From: Fimbriimonadaceae bacterium
GTDB taxonomy: Bacteria; Armatimonadota; Fimbriimonadia; Fimbriimonadales; Fimbriimonadaceae
Direction of reading: 5' to 3'
Length of the DNA: 64,000 bases
Assembly: GCA_026129685.1 (NCBI GenBank)
Contig: JAHCHO010000002.1
Location: forward strand, 1 to 64,000
The notes beneath the pieces were generated by a model. It was given only the letters and a program-made list of their open reading frames with translations. It was not told where the DNA came from and searched no databases. Shown here piece after piece: positions 16,760-25,192 of this stretch. The number at the start of each line of letters is the position of its first letter. The stretch's first letter is position 1. The translations under genes were made by a program, and so were the position numbers.

Positions 16760-17067
16760 TCTCGGTCTAGGGTCAGGAACAACCGGGTTCGGGCGGGGGT
16801 TCCCGGGCGGGGTTTCCGGGCGGGGGGCGGAGCCGATGGCCCGCGGCAGGAACGTACGGGGGACGGGGCGAAGTAGACCGTGGCGCCGGGGATCCGAGGG
16901 GCCGAGTCGCCCGATCTCGAAACCCGGCCGCGTCGTCTCCCTCGGGAGGCGAGGATTGAAACACTCGAATTCCTGTGTGTTTGAGGTTTGGCGCCACCCC
17001 GGCCAGTGTGACGCGGATCAGGGCGAGAAGGACGGGTACGAGGCCCGTCGAAGGGTTGGTCCTCACG

Positions 17068-17841
17068 ATGGAGAACGCGAAGGCGCGGTTTCTGACCTAC
17101 TCCTGGCTCGACAACCCGGACGATGTGGACTACCTTGCCCAGGAGTTGCGGGACGCGGGGATCCAGGTGCCGGTCGATCGCTTTGATCTTGTGCCGGGCC
17201 AGCGGCTCTGGGATTCAATCGCCGGTTGGATCGACAAATCGGACGCTTGGGGGATCTTCTTGACTCGCAACAGCCTCTCCAGCGAGCCCTGTATGGAGGA
17301 ACTTTCCTACGCGCTCGATCGTGCGCTCGCAAAGCCGGGTTACTCGCTCATCGGCCAGTGGCACGAGATCGATGCCTCGCAGGTGCCGAAGGCGCTGAAG
17401 GTGAGACTGGGAGTCCGGCTCTCCGATCCCGACCGGGTCCAACGCGTGCTGGGGGCGGTTCTCGGCGAGCCACCGAGGGTGGATCGCCCGCGGCTGGATC
17501 CGGTGGAGGTCACGGTCCACGAAGATGGCGCGGGCGGCGTGATCGTGGAGTTGCGTCCCAGGCTCGACGTGATTGCGCCGTTTCGCGTGGCGGTGCCACT
17601 CTCGTTCTGGGACCCGGGCGTGAGGGTGCGCTCCGGACCCGCCCGCACGCCGCACGCGGTCACTTGGGGGGAGCAGGGCGTCCTGGAAGGGGAGGCCGAA
17701 ATCGGCGGGGAGCCTTGCTGGTTCCACCAATCGAACGGTCCCGCCGCGCCGTACGCGTCCTTCTATCTCTTCGCCCGCACGATTCCGGGCACGGTCTTCT
17801 GCGGCCATCCCGAGAAGATGTGGTCGTTGAAACTGAAGTAA
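17068..17841 (+). CDS. TIR-domain protein
   Basis: Residues 1 to about 125 form a TIR domain of the TIR_2 kind: ARFLTYSWLDNPDDVDYLAQ, then VPVDRFDLVPGQRLWDSIAG, IFLTRNSLSSEPCMEEL and a C-terminal strand. The Glu in CMEEL is at the place of the catalytic NADase Glu of bacterial TIR effectors. The remaining ~130 residues form a beta-rich domain that I do not recognise (VRSGPARTPHAVTWGEQG, FYLFARTIPGTVFCG). Bacterial TIR proteins often deplete NAD during phage defence. No Thoeris or other partner gene is adjacent. The ATG at 17068 directly precedes the domain. Confidence 0.88.
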   Translation: MENAKARFLTYSWLDNPDDVDYLAQELRDAGIQVPVDRFDLVPGQRLWDSIAGWIDKSDAWGIFLTRNSLSSEPCMEELSYALDRALAKPGYSLIGQWHEIDASQVPKALKVRLGVRLSDPDRVQRVLGAVLGEPPRVDRPRLDPVEVTVHEDGAGGVIVELRPRLDVIAPFRVAVPLSFWDPGVRVRSGPARTPHAVTWGEQGVLEGEAEIGGEPCWFHQSNGPAAPYASFYLFARTIPGTVFCGHPEKMWSLKLK

Positions 17842-18620
17842 CCGCGTTCCCGCGGGGCGCTGAGGAGGGAGGGTCTGGGTGCCCGCCTCGGTCGGACTTC
17901 GCGGTCGGGCGTTTCCCCCGGAACTTCCACGCGGGGCCACGTTGGGGGACGCTTCGGCAACCGGGTTCTGGGCCGCGCTCTGGCGCATGGGAATGGGATG
18001 GTGGATGGCGTTTCGGGGGGAAGCCGGACGAACGCAAGGCACGAACCCGGGAACCGCTTTCGGCGGCGACTCCGCGTCCCGCACAAACGCGGCGCGGTGG
18101 GTGATCGGTCGGGCGGGGGCGGATCGGGGCCTTTTCCCGGCGAGGGGGATCTTGGCGCCCCGCTCTGGGGCGGAGCGGACCGGGACCTTCGCTTCTCTCA
18201 GGATGACAGGGCTCGCTCGGGATGACGGGGTGGGGGATGGGCGGTCGGCGGAGGACCGGGATCCTTCGCTTCTCTCAGGATGACAGGGCTCGCTCAGGAT
18301 GACGGGGACGGGGATGGGCGGTCGGCGGAGGGCCGGGATCCTTCGCTTCGCTCAGGATGACAAGAGCGGGGACCGGGGTCCTTCGCGGGCTCCGGATGAC
18401 GGGGCTCGCGTTCATCCTTGGCGACCGGTCCGGGATCCTTCGCTGCGCTCAGGATGACAGGGCTCGCTCAGGATGGCAGGGGGGGGAAGGGCGGTCGGGG
18501 GGGTACCGGGATCCTACGCTTCGCTCAGGATGACAGGGCTCGCTCAGGATGACAGAGAGGGAGCCGGGATCCTTCGCTTCGCTCAGGATGACAGAGATCG
18601 CTCAGGAGGACAGGATTCGC
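17842..18620. repeat. Intergenic cluster of dispersed GGATCCTTCGCT...CAGGATGACA repeats
   Basis: This ~780-bp gap has no supported gene. From about 18185 to 18630 it holds many tandemly scattered copies of the element with core CTTCGCTTCGCTCAGGATGA, often followed by a half-unit 'CAGGGCTCGCTCAGGATGAC'. Copies differ by single bases. The cluster begins after the TIR gene and runs into the end of the portal gene, as though repeats accumulated at the broken edge of the prophage. Confidence 0.85.
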
Positions 18621-19883
18621 TCAGGATGAAGGGGGAGTTCCCGGTCTGGCGTAGACGCCGACGTCGGCCGGGTCGGGGGGGAGGCCGAGGAGGTCCTTGG
18701 CGGTGGCGCGGTCGACGACGCCACGGGCGTAGACGTCGCCGACGCGGCGGTAGAGCTTGTCGCGGTCGTCCTGGAGGACGCGGACGTCGGCGTAGTCGGA
18801 CCAGAGGCGCAGGTCGGGTTCGTCGTAGTCGGCGCGGAGCAGTTGGCGGGTGACCTGGCGGCAGAGTTCGCTGCGGGTGCCGACGACGGCTTCCTCGTAG
18901 AAGGCCTCGCGAGCCTCGCGGTAGTTGGCGTAGGTTTTCTGGTCGCTGGGGAGGTGGACGGCGAGGGGGTCGATGCCGAAGGCGGCGCAGAGTCGGCCGG
19001 CGGGCACGTCGCGGAGGCGGGCGAGGCCCATCTGCTCGGGGGAGAGTCCGGGGGCGGTCACGTCGGCGGGGAAGGGCATCATGAGGGCGCGGCCGACGCC
19101 TTCGCCGCCGAAGGCGTCGCGGACCTGCTCGCGGAAGGCGCGGCGCTGTTCGGGGGTGGGGGCGCCGACGCCGGATTCGCGGGGCGAGAAGACGAGTCCG
19201 GGAACGCCCATGTTGCCGAGGAGGGCGACGGAGTAGGTGGCGGCGCGGTTGTCGCCGACGACCTCGCGGAGGAGGGCGGCGAGCGGGGAGAGGCCGAGGC
19301 GAGGGTTGCGGGGATCGATGCCGTGGCGGAAGTGGACGACCTCGGAGCGCGGGACGGCGAGGGCAGACCCGCCGATCGGTGTGTACTCGAAGTAGGTCAC
19401 GAGTTGGCGTCCGTCGGGGTTCTCGCGATCGGCCATCGGTCGCATCTGGACGTGGGGCACGTAGACGAGGCCGGCGATCTGGTCGGCGCGCCCGCGCACT
19501 TTGAGCCAGTAGGCGTTTCCGGCGACCATCCAGGAGAGGAGGGTTCCGGCCCAGAGGACGGACCCGGAGACCCAGGGGTTGGGGGTTTCGAGGAGGTCGA
19601 GGAGCGGGTGGCCGGCCTCGTCGCGCCAGACGCGTTTGCCGGCGGCGGTTTCGGCGCGCTGGACGACGAACCCCGCCTCGGACCAGGCGCGACACATGGC
19701 GCCGACGCAGATCGAGACGACGCCGTTGTCCCACCGGTCTCCCGCCTCGCGCTCGTAGTCGACCTGGGCGCTCGGCAGCCACCAGCGCCAGGATCCGCCG
19801 GCGGCGGTTTCGGAGGCGTAGACGGGCAGGCCGCGCCCGACGGCGCGTCGGACGGCTTCGAGGAGGCTCAACGCCGGGCCCAC
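18621..19883 (-). CDS. Phage portal protein (HK97 family)
   Basis: The portal forms the dodecameric DNA gate of the capsid. The 420-residue product has family features: NGVVSICVGAMCRAWSEAGF, LLDLLETPNPWVSGSVLW, YWLKVRGRADQIAGLVYVP, EVVHFRHGIDPRNPRLGLSP, and the C-terminal Asp/Tyr-rich clip/crown region. It starts with GTG inside the end of the small membrane gene. A protease and major capsid gene should follow, but repeats do instead, so the structural module is truncated here. Confidence 0.9.
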   Translation of the reverse strand: MGPALSLLEAVRRAVGRGLPVYASETAAGGSWRWWLPSAQVDYEREAGDRWDNGVVSICVGAMCRAWSEAGFVVQRAETAAGKRVWRDEAGHPLLDLLETPNPWVSGSVLWAGTLLSWMVAGNAYWLKVRGRADQIAGLVYVPHVQMRPMADRENPDGRQLVTYFEYTPIGGSALAVPRSEVVHFRHGIDPRNPRLGLSPLAALLREVVGDNRAATYSVALLGNMGVPGLVFSPRESGVGAPTPEQRRAFREQVRDAFGGEGVGRALMMPFPADVTAPGLSPEQMGLARLRDVPAGRLCAAFGIDPLAVHLPSDQKTYANYREAREAFYEEAVVGTRSELCRQVTRQLLRADYDEPDLRLWSDYADVRVLQDDRDKLYRRVGDVYARGVVDRATAKDLLGLPPDPADVGVYARPGTPPSS

Positions 19884-19990
19884 CCGCGGATCGCGGCTCC
19901 GAGGACGACGAGGGCCAGGACGGCCAGGCCGATCGCCAGGACGCCCCCGGCGACGGCGAGAAGATTCCAGAAGAGTTCGATCGGTTTCAT
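19868..19990 (-). CDS. Small single-span membrane protein of the packaging module
   Basis: A 40-residue peptide with one transmembrane helix (LLAVAGGVLAIGLAVLALVVLGAAI, seen in two parts) and a basic tail (RGWARR). Its ATG overlaps the terminase stop and its end overlaps the portal start, so it is translationally embedded between two packaging genes. Function is unknown. Confidence 0.6.
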   Translation of the reverse strand: MKPIELFWNLLAVAGGVLAIGLAVLALVVLGAAIRGWARR

Positions 19991-21432
19991 ACGGTCCACA
20001 CGTCCGCCCAACTTGCGGTCGAGGACAACTCGGCGAAAGCGTCGGCGAGGGCGTCGACCTGGTCGTCGAACGCGCCGAGGGGGAATCCGCGCAACTCGGC
20101 CAGGAGGTCGGCGTTCCATGCGCCGCGAATCATCCGCACGTTTCCGGCGTTCACCTGGGCGGCGAGTCCGAACGCCCGGGTGCGCTTGTCGCCGGTGACG
20201 GGACGGGTCCGGACGGGAAAGCCGGCGAGGACGCGGACGAGTTGCGCGGCCTGGGCCTTGCCGGCTTGGCCGGGGTCTTGGGGCACGCGCACGACGACGG
20301 CGTGGCCGTCGGTCTCGGCGGTCTGGCGGATGACGCGGACGGCGTCGTCGGGGAGCCAGCGTCCGCGGCGGACGTCGAGGATCCAGGTTCGGCCGTCCTC
20401 GTCCCGGGCGAGGAGGGCGCCGACGGAGAAGTCGCTGCCGGGTCCGCCGCCGCCGAGGTCCCAAGCCCGGACCTTCGGCGCGGCGGCGGGGGCGGCGTCG
20501 GCGAGTTCGATGCGTTCGGGCCGGAAGAAGGCGCCTTCTTCGGGGCGGGGGGTGCCTTGGAACTGGCCGAGGAAGACGAAGGGGTCGCGGTCGCGTTCCG
20601 CCTCGAGCCAGGCGAGGGATCGCATGGGGGAGAGGGGTTCGCCGGGTTGGCGACCGGTCGGATCGCCGGGGAGGCGGTCGGCGATGGCGGGGAACCGGAG
20701 GGAGGCGAAGCCGCTCGCGATCAGCCGGCCGGCGAGATCATCCTCGTGGTAGCGGTGGAACATCACGACGACGCTGGCCTCCTCGCCGACGCGGACGCTG
20801 GCGGTGCGGGTCCACCAGCGCCAGACTTTCTCGTTGATCGCCGGGGAGCGGGCCTCTTCGTCCGACTTGTAGGGGTCGTCGATGAGGAGGAGGTCCACGC
20901 CTTTGCCGGTGAAGCCGCTTTGGAGTCCCATGGCGAGGAAGGAGGGCTGGGCATCGCGGAGGCGGGCGCGGCCGACGGTTTTGAAGCGGGCGGCGGGAGC
21001 GTCGGGGGGCAAGCGAGCCTCGGGGTCGGGGAAGGCGGCTTCGAACTCGGGGGAGCGCATCAGGTCGAGGATCGTGGCGCCGAAGCCGGTGGCGTGGGTC
21101 TCGTTGTAGCAGGCGAGTCCGATGCGGACGGTCGGGCGGCGGCCCATGAGCCAGGCGGGAAAGCGTTGGCTGACGACGACGGACTTGCCGAACTGGGGCG
21201 GGGCGTGGACGGCAAGGCGGGTGCCGGGGGTCTCGGCGGCGCGGACGAGGGCGGGGATCAGGTGGTCGCGCTGCCAGGAGTGGAGGGCGAAGCGGGTGGT
21301 GGCCTCGACGAAGTCGGCGAGGGGGGGCGGCGGGGCGGGGGGTCCGAGCCCGTCAAGCAGGCCGGTCGCGATCCGTTGGGCCGCAGAGTCGAACAAACGC
21401 TTTCTGGACGGCGGCGAGCTGGGTTCGATCAC
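19987..21432 (-). CDS. Phage terminase large subunit
   Basis: This motor ATPase and nuclease packages phage DNA. The ~481-residue product has the Walker A variant APPQFGKSV, Walker B LLLIDDP, the coupling segment ASVVVMFHRYHEDDLAGRL, and RNase H-like nuclease residues (VRAWDLGGGG and GAFDDQVDALADAF). The GTG at 21432 gives an 80-base overlap with the upstream gene; no better start precedes the conserved QRDHLIPALV helix, so the true start is uncertain. Confidence 0.93.
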   Translation of the reverse strand: MIEPSSPPSRKRLFDSAAQRIATGLLDGLGPPAPPPPLADFVEATTRFALHSWQRDHLIPALVRAAETPGTRLAVHAPPQFGKSVVVSQRFPAWLMGRRPTVRIGLACYNETHATGFGATILDLMRSPEFEAAFPDPEARLPPDAPAARFKTVGRARLRDAQPSFLAMGLQSGFTGKGVDLLLIDDPYKSDEEARSPAINEKVWRWWTRTASVRVGEEASVVVMFHRYHEDDLAGRLIASGFASLRFPAIADRLPGDPTGRQPGEPLSPMRSLAWLEAERDRDPFVFLGQFQGTPRPEEGAFFRPERIELADAAPAAAPKVRAWDLGGGGPGSDFSVGALLARDEDGRTWILDVRRGRWLPDDAVRVIRQTAETDGHAVVVRVPQDPGQAGKAQAAQLVRVLAGFPVRTRPVTGDKRTRAFGLAAQVNAGNVRMIRGAWNADLLAELRGFPLGAFDDQVDALADAFAELSSTASWADVWTV

Positions 21433-21985
21433 GGATCACCTCGCGGACGGAGGCCAGGAGGGCGGCGACGAGGGCGTTGGCCTCTTTGGCGCTCAGGGAG
21501 TGTTCGGCGGCGGCGAGGCGTTTGGCTTGGCTGAGGGCGAGGCTCTCCTTGCGGGCGATGAGGCGCAGGAGGCGGGCTTCCTTGTCGGCGGCGGACCGGC
21601 CGCGCGCGACGGTGTTTCGGAGGGCGGCGAGGGCGGCGATCGCGGCGTCGGCGTCGTCGTCGGCGATCGCGCGTTCGAGACGGTCGCACCCTTGGCCGAT
21701 CAGGCCCCAGAGGTGGGCGCCGCTTTGTTCGTCGAGTTCGCGGGCGGCTTCGTAGACGAGGGCCTGGACGACGCCAATTTCGCCCTCGAGATCGGCGAGG
21801 TCGGGGTCCTGGAGGGCGGCGGCGTAGTCGGCGGCGAGTCGGACGGGGAGGAACTTGCTGTACCGTCCGTGGGCGAGGGGGCGTCCGCCGCCGGCGCCGT
21901 GCATGTGGCAGACGGAGGCGCCGGGAGCGGCGTGGCGACGACACCGTTCGCCGGAGCGTTTGGACTTGGCGGTGCAGCGGGGCAT
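21353..21985 (-). CDS. Zinc-finger, small-terminase-like phage protein
   Basis: A 210-residue protein that begins with a Cys/His motif (CTAKSKRSGERCRRHAAPGA, then CHMHG), a signature often found on small phage proteins encoded just before the large terminase. A long helical part follows (LERAIADDDADAAIAALAAL, KEARLLRLIARKESLALSQA). From position and form it is the likely small-terminase equivalent that recognises the packaging site. It overlaps the large-subunit gene. Confidence 0.7.
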   Translation of the reverse strand: MPRCTAKSKRSGERCRRHAAPGASVCHMHGAGGGRPLAHGRYSKFLPVRLAADYAAALQDPDLADLEGEIGVVQALVYEAARELDEQSGAHLWGLIGQGCDRLERAIADDDADAAIAALAALRNTVARGRSAADKEARLLRLIARKESLALSQAKRLAAAEHSLSAKEANALVAALLASVREVIRDRTQLAAVQKAFVRLCGPTDRDRPA

Positions 21986-22806
21986 GGCTCTAGCGGTGGC
22001 ATTGCGGTGGCGGGGCGATGGCCCTGCGGTGGCGGGAAAAAGGAATCAGAAACGAGGAAGGGGGGACGGGCGGGACGCCAACGGTGGCTTGGCGACGGCG
22101 CGGCGATTGCGGGGCGATGGCGAGGCGTGGCTTCGCAATGGCACCGGAAGGGGACCGGGATCCTTCCTTCGTCAGGATGACAGAAACGGTGGCTCTTGCG
22201 GTGGCTCAGCGGTGGCGGGCCGAGGGGGACGGATGGGGCGGATCGGACGAATCGGACGGATCGGCGGGCGGGATGGCGCGGCGAGCACGGCTTGTGAATC
22301 AGTGGTTTGCGGGGCCGATGGCTCGGCGCGTACCCGGTGCACCGGAGGGGGTTGGTCGAGTGCCGGAGCCGGCGGGACGCCGGAGAAACCCCTTGCGGAC
22401 AGAGGACCAGGGCCCCGACGACGTGGTCGGAGCCCGGAGGTCCCTACGGAGGATCGGCCCCACGAAACTCGCAATGAAAGGGAGCCAATCGTCCGCACTA
22501 TACGACAAGATTGACCATTCTCCTCTTACCGTTTCGCGCGGTCCGCTATCGCGCTTTCGCCAACACGATGGCCACGCTCGCTTTCGGCGGTGGCCCGGCG
22601 TTGCTCGGCGATGGGGGGAATAAGGAACTAGGAACGAGGAAAGGGCACCGGACGTCAACGGTTGCTTTGCCGTGGCTAGGGCGGGAGGACAATGGCTTTG
22701 CGATTGCTCGGCGTGGCTGGCGATGGAGGGAAGAAGGAACTAGGAACGAGGACGGGGACGGATCGGGCGGGTCGGACGGATTGTGCGGATCGGGCGGATC
22801 GGCGCG
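21986..22806. repeat. Repeat-rich intergenic region
   Basis: An 820-bp gap with no supported gene. It contains three copies of a module with GGAA-AAGGAACTAGGAACGAGG (about 22036, 22617 and 22732, the first divergent), stretches of degenerate GGATCGGACGGATCGG-type short repeats (about 22236-22275 and 22765-22805), GATGGC/GTGGCG-rich DNA, and one copy of the CAGGATGACA element near 22160-22190. Confidence 0.7.
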
Positions 22807-23319
22807 CTATCCGTGGCGCCGGAATGGGGGATCGAGGTCCTTCGCAGGCTCAGGTTGACCGTCGCCGTCCTTGCCGCGCCGACCCTCCAGCGCCCGTTCC
22901 AGCCCGAGGGGGAGGCGGACGCCGAGCCGACGGACGTTCTCGAGGACGCTGATCGCTTCGGTCACGATGATCAGGGTCACGACGGCGGAGACGGAGACGG
23001 GTTGCCAGGGGGCGGCGCCGGGGACGTGGCGGGTCACGACGGCGCAGACGGCGATGGTCGCGCCGTAGCCGAAGATTTTGGCGACCACCCTTCCGAAACG
23101 GGCGCTGCGGACGGGTTGGCCGGTGGCGACGGCGGCGGCGAGGCCGGTGAGGGTGTCGAGGAGGACCATTCCGAAGGCGGCCAGGCCCGCCTCGCGGCCC
23201 GCCTGGTCGGGGAACAGGTACCCGAGGACGGCACCGAGGACGGCGGCCAGGGACTTCCCGAGGGGGGCGTCACCCACGGCTTTGGCTAAGGCGGTTCCCA
23301 CGGCGGTCGTTCGGAGCAT
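22807..23319 (-). CDS. Phage holin
   Basis: A 170-residue membrane protein with the layout of the phi29/Cp-1-type holin family: hydrophobic helices at KSLAAVLGAVLGYLF, LAAFGMVLLDTLTGLAAAVA, IFGYGATIAVCAVVTRH and VSAVVTLIIVTEAISVLENV. The LDTLTGL and TEAISVLEN motifs are typical. Holins form membrane lesions that release endolysin. No endolysin gene is found next to it. The C-terminal tail is charged. Confidence 0.85.
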   Translation of the reverse strand: MLRTTAVGTALAKAVGDAPLGKSLAAVLGAVLGYLFPDQAGREAGLAAFGMVLLDTLTGLAAAVATGQPVRSARFGRVVAKIFGYGATIAVCAVVTRHVPGAAPWQPVSVSAVVTLIIVTEAISVLENVRRLGVRLPLGLERALEGRRGKDGDGQPEPAKDLDPPFRRHG

Positions 23320-23800
23320 GGGCTTCTCGGTTTGGGGGGCGGTGGCTCCCGGAGGCGTCCTTCGCCTTTCGTCCTTGGCGCAAGGTGCGAACCTACTTGG
23401 CGCAGGTTACGCCTTAGGCTCGCGGGACGCAAATAGCGGCTCGGGTATTCGCGCATCGACGCTAAGGGCGAGTTCGGGGGTCGGGGCCCGGGGTTCTCCG
23501 GTCCGGTATCGAAACTCATAGCGAACGCGGTCGGCGGCGCTAGGGTTCTTCGCCTTGCTAAGGATGACGGATGGGGGAGCCGGGTCCTTCGCTTCGCTCA
23601 GGGCTCGATGGCCAGGTGGACCAAAGAGCGCTCGTTTACGGGGGCCTTACGGGACCGGGATCCTTCGCTGCGCTCAGGCTGACGGGATCGCTCAGGAGGA
23701 TGACAGAGCTGGCCTTACGATTACCGGGATCCTTCGCTGCGCTCAGGATGACAGGCGGGCGGAACCGGGGTCCTTCGTTGCGCTCGAGGCGGTGGTTCTT
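23320..23800. repeat. Intergenic region with dispersed repeats before array 2
   Basis: About 480 bp without a supported gene. From about 23545 to 23790 it holds at least four copies of the CCTTCGCTNCGCTCAGG-type element. The first 200 bp carry no feature I can support. Confidence 0.7.
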
Positions 23801-24003
23801 CCGGTCCGGTCCGGTGTGTCCGCTCGACGACCGTCCACGTGGTTTCGGTAGACATTCGGGGCGCACCTTTTCGGCGTTTTGGCGGATCGGCGAACCAAGG
23901 GGGCGGGTCGAAATCGGGCCGGGTGCGCGCGAGGCCTGTATCGCCGGGGGGCGGTCGAAATCCAGGTTCCCCAAGAGGCTGTTCGCGTGGTAGACTGCCG
24001 TCA
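23801..24003 (+). promoter_or_regulatory. Leader of type III-B array 2
   Basis: About 200 bp that recur, nearly base for base, before arrays 3 and 4 (29746-29945 and 61156-61353). Shared blocks include GTCCACGTGGTTTCGGTAGA, GGGCCGGGTGCGCGC, GGCCTGTATCGCCGGG and, next to the repeat, TGGTAGACTGCCGTCA. The TAGACT there may be a -10 box. Conservation in three places marks this as the leader used for transcription and spacer uptake. Confidence 0.85.
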
Positions 24004-24739
24004 GTTTCCGGCGTGTGCCGGGGGCTATGGATTGAAACTCACAATATGTGCGGCAAAAGTTTTTTTATCTAGGTTTCCGGCGTGTGCCGGGGGCTATGGA
24101 TTGAAACGGTATCGTCACCGTGCCGTCGCTAGTGAACTGTTTCCGGCGTGTGCCGGGGGCTATGGATTGAAACCGGCGGGTGGCGAGGGAGATTTTGATC
24201 TTCATAAGTTTCCGGCGTGTGCCGGGGGCTATGGATTGAAACCCATGAGCCAGTTGGGCCCACGGCCAGACAAAAGTTTCCGGCGTGTGCCGGGGGCTAT
24301 GGATTGAAACGTGGAAACCGTGGGAGACCCCAGGTTTCCTATATAGTTTCCGGCGTGTGCCGGGGGCTATGGATTGAAACATGACGTCCCCCAGCGGGAC
24401 GTCTTGGACATGGTTTCCGGCGTGTGCCGGGGGCTATGGATTGAAACCAGGAAAGTTCGTCCTACGACACCTTTTGGCTCACACGTTTCCGGCGTGTGCC
24501 GGGGGCTATGGATTGAAACCGAGACCGGGGCGATGAGGTCGATCGTGCCGAGCGGGGCCGAGTTTCCGGCGTGCGCCGGGGGCTATGGATTGAAACCCCC
24601 ACGCTATAGCCGCCACTATGGCGAGAAGAAGTTTCCGGCGTGCGCCGGGGGCTATGGATTGAAACTAGGAACGTGTATTCTCCGTTCTCTACCCTTCTTC
24701 TCTTTTCCGGCGTGCGCCGTGGGGCGTTGTGCTGAAATC
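24004..24739 (+). CRISPR. Type III-B CRISPR array 2
   Basis: Ten 35-bp repeats (24004, 24073, 24139, 24208, 24276, 24346, 24413, 24485, 24562, 24631) and a degenerate eleventh (about 24704-24739). The repeat begins GTTTCCGGCGTGTGCC and ends CTATGGATTGAAAC; spacers are 31-42 bp. Repeats 9 and 10 share a T-to-C change (GTGCGCC). The degenerate copy and the variant repeats lie at the leader-distal end, as expected for an array that grows from the left and runs on the plus strand. Confidence 0.97.
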
Positions 24740-25192
24740 CCTTACGACCTGGCGATCTCATGTTCGCGGTTTTTGGCGAGGTCGTCGGGGGGCGTCGGGG
24801 AAAGGAGATCGGGGGTCCCTCGCCTCGCTCGAGAGGACGGGATCGCGTTCCTCCTTGGCAGGCCGGTCCGGGATCCTTCGCTGCGCTCAGGATGACACGG
24901 GTCGCTCAGGAAGACAGGGGCGGCGCGAACCGGGATCCTTCGCTGCGCTCAGGATGACAATGGGGTGCTTTGCTTCGCTCAGGATGCCGGGATCGCGTTC
25001 CTCCTTGGCAGGCCGGTCCGGGATCCTTCGCTGCGCTCAGGATGACAGAGCACGCTCAGGATTGGCAGGGCTCGCTCAGGATGATGGGATCGCGTTCCTC
25101 CTTGGCGGCCGGTCCGGGATCCTTCGCTGCGCTCAGGATGACAATCGGAGGGGGTCCTTCGCTACGCTCAGGATGACAGAGGGGGCGGCGGT
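24740..25192. repeat. Cluster of dispersed repeats downstream of array 2
   Basis: A 450-bp gap with no supported gene. From about 24810 it contains seven or more copies of the element with core CCTTCGCTGCGCTCAGGATG, separated by a conserved 'ATCGCGTTCCTCCTTGGC' segment that itself occurs three times. Confidence 0.8.

Noticed and set aside
23839-24895. Open frames through CRISPR array 2 and its leader (and similar frames in arrays 3 and 4)
   Set aside because: They translate the repeat itself (recurring FPACAGGYGLK units) and are not genes.
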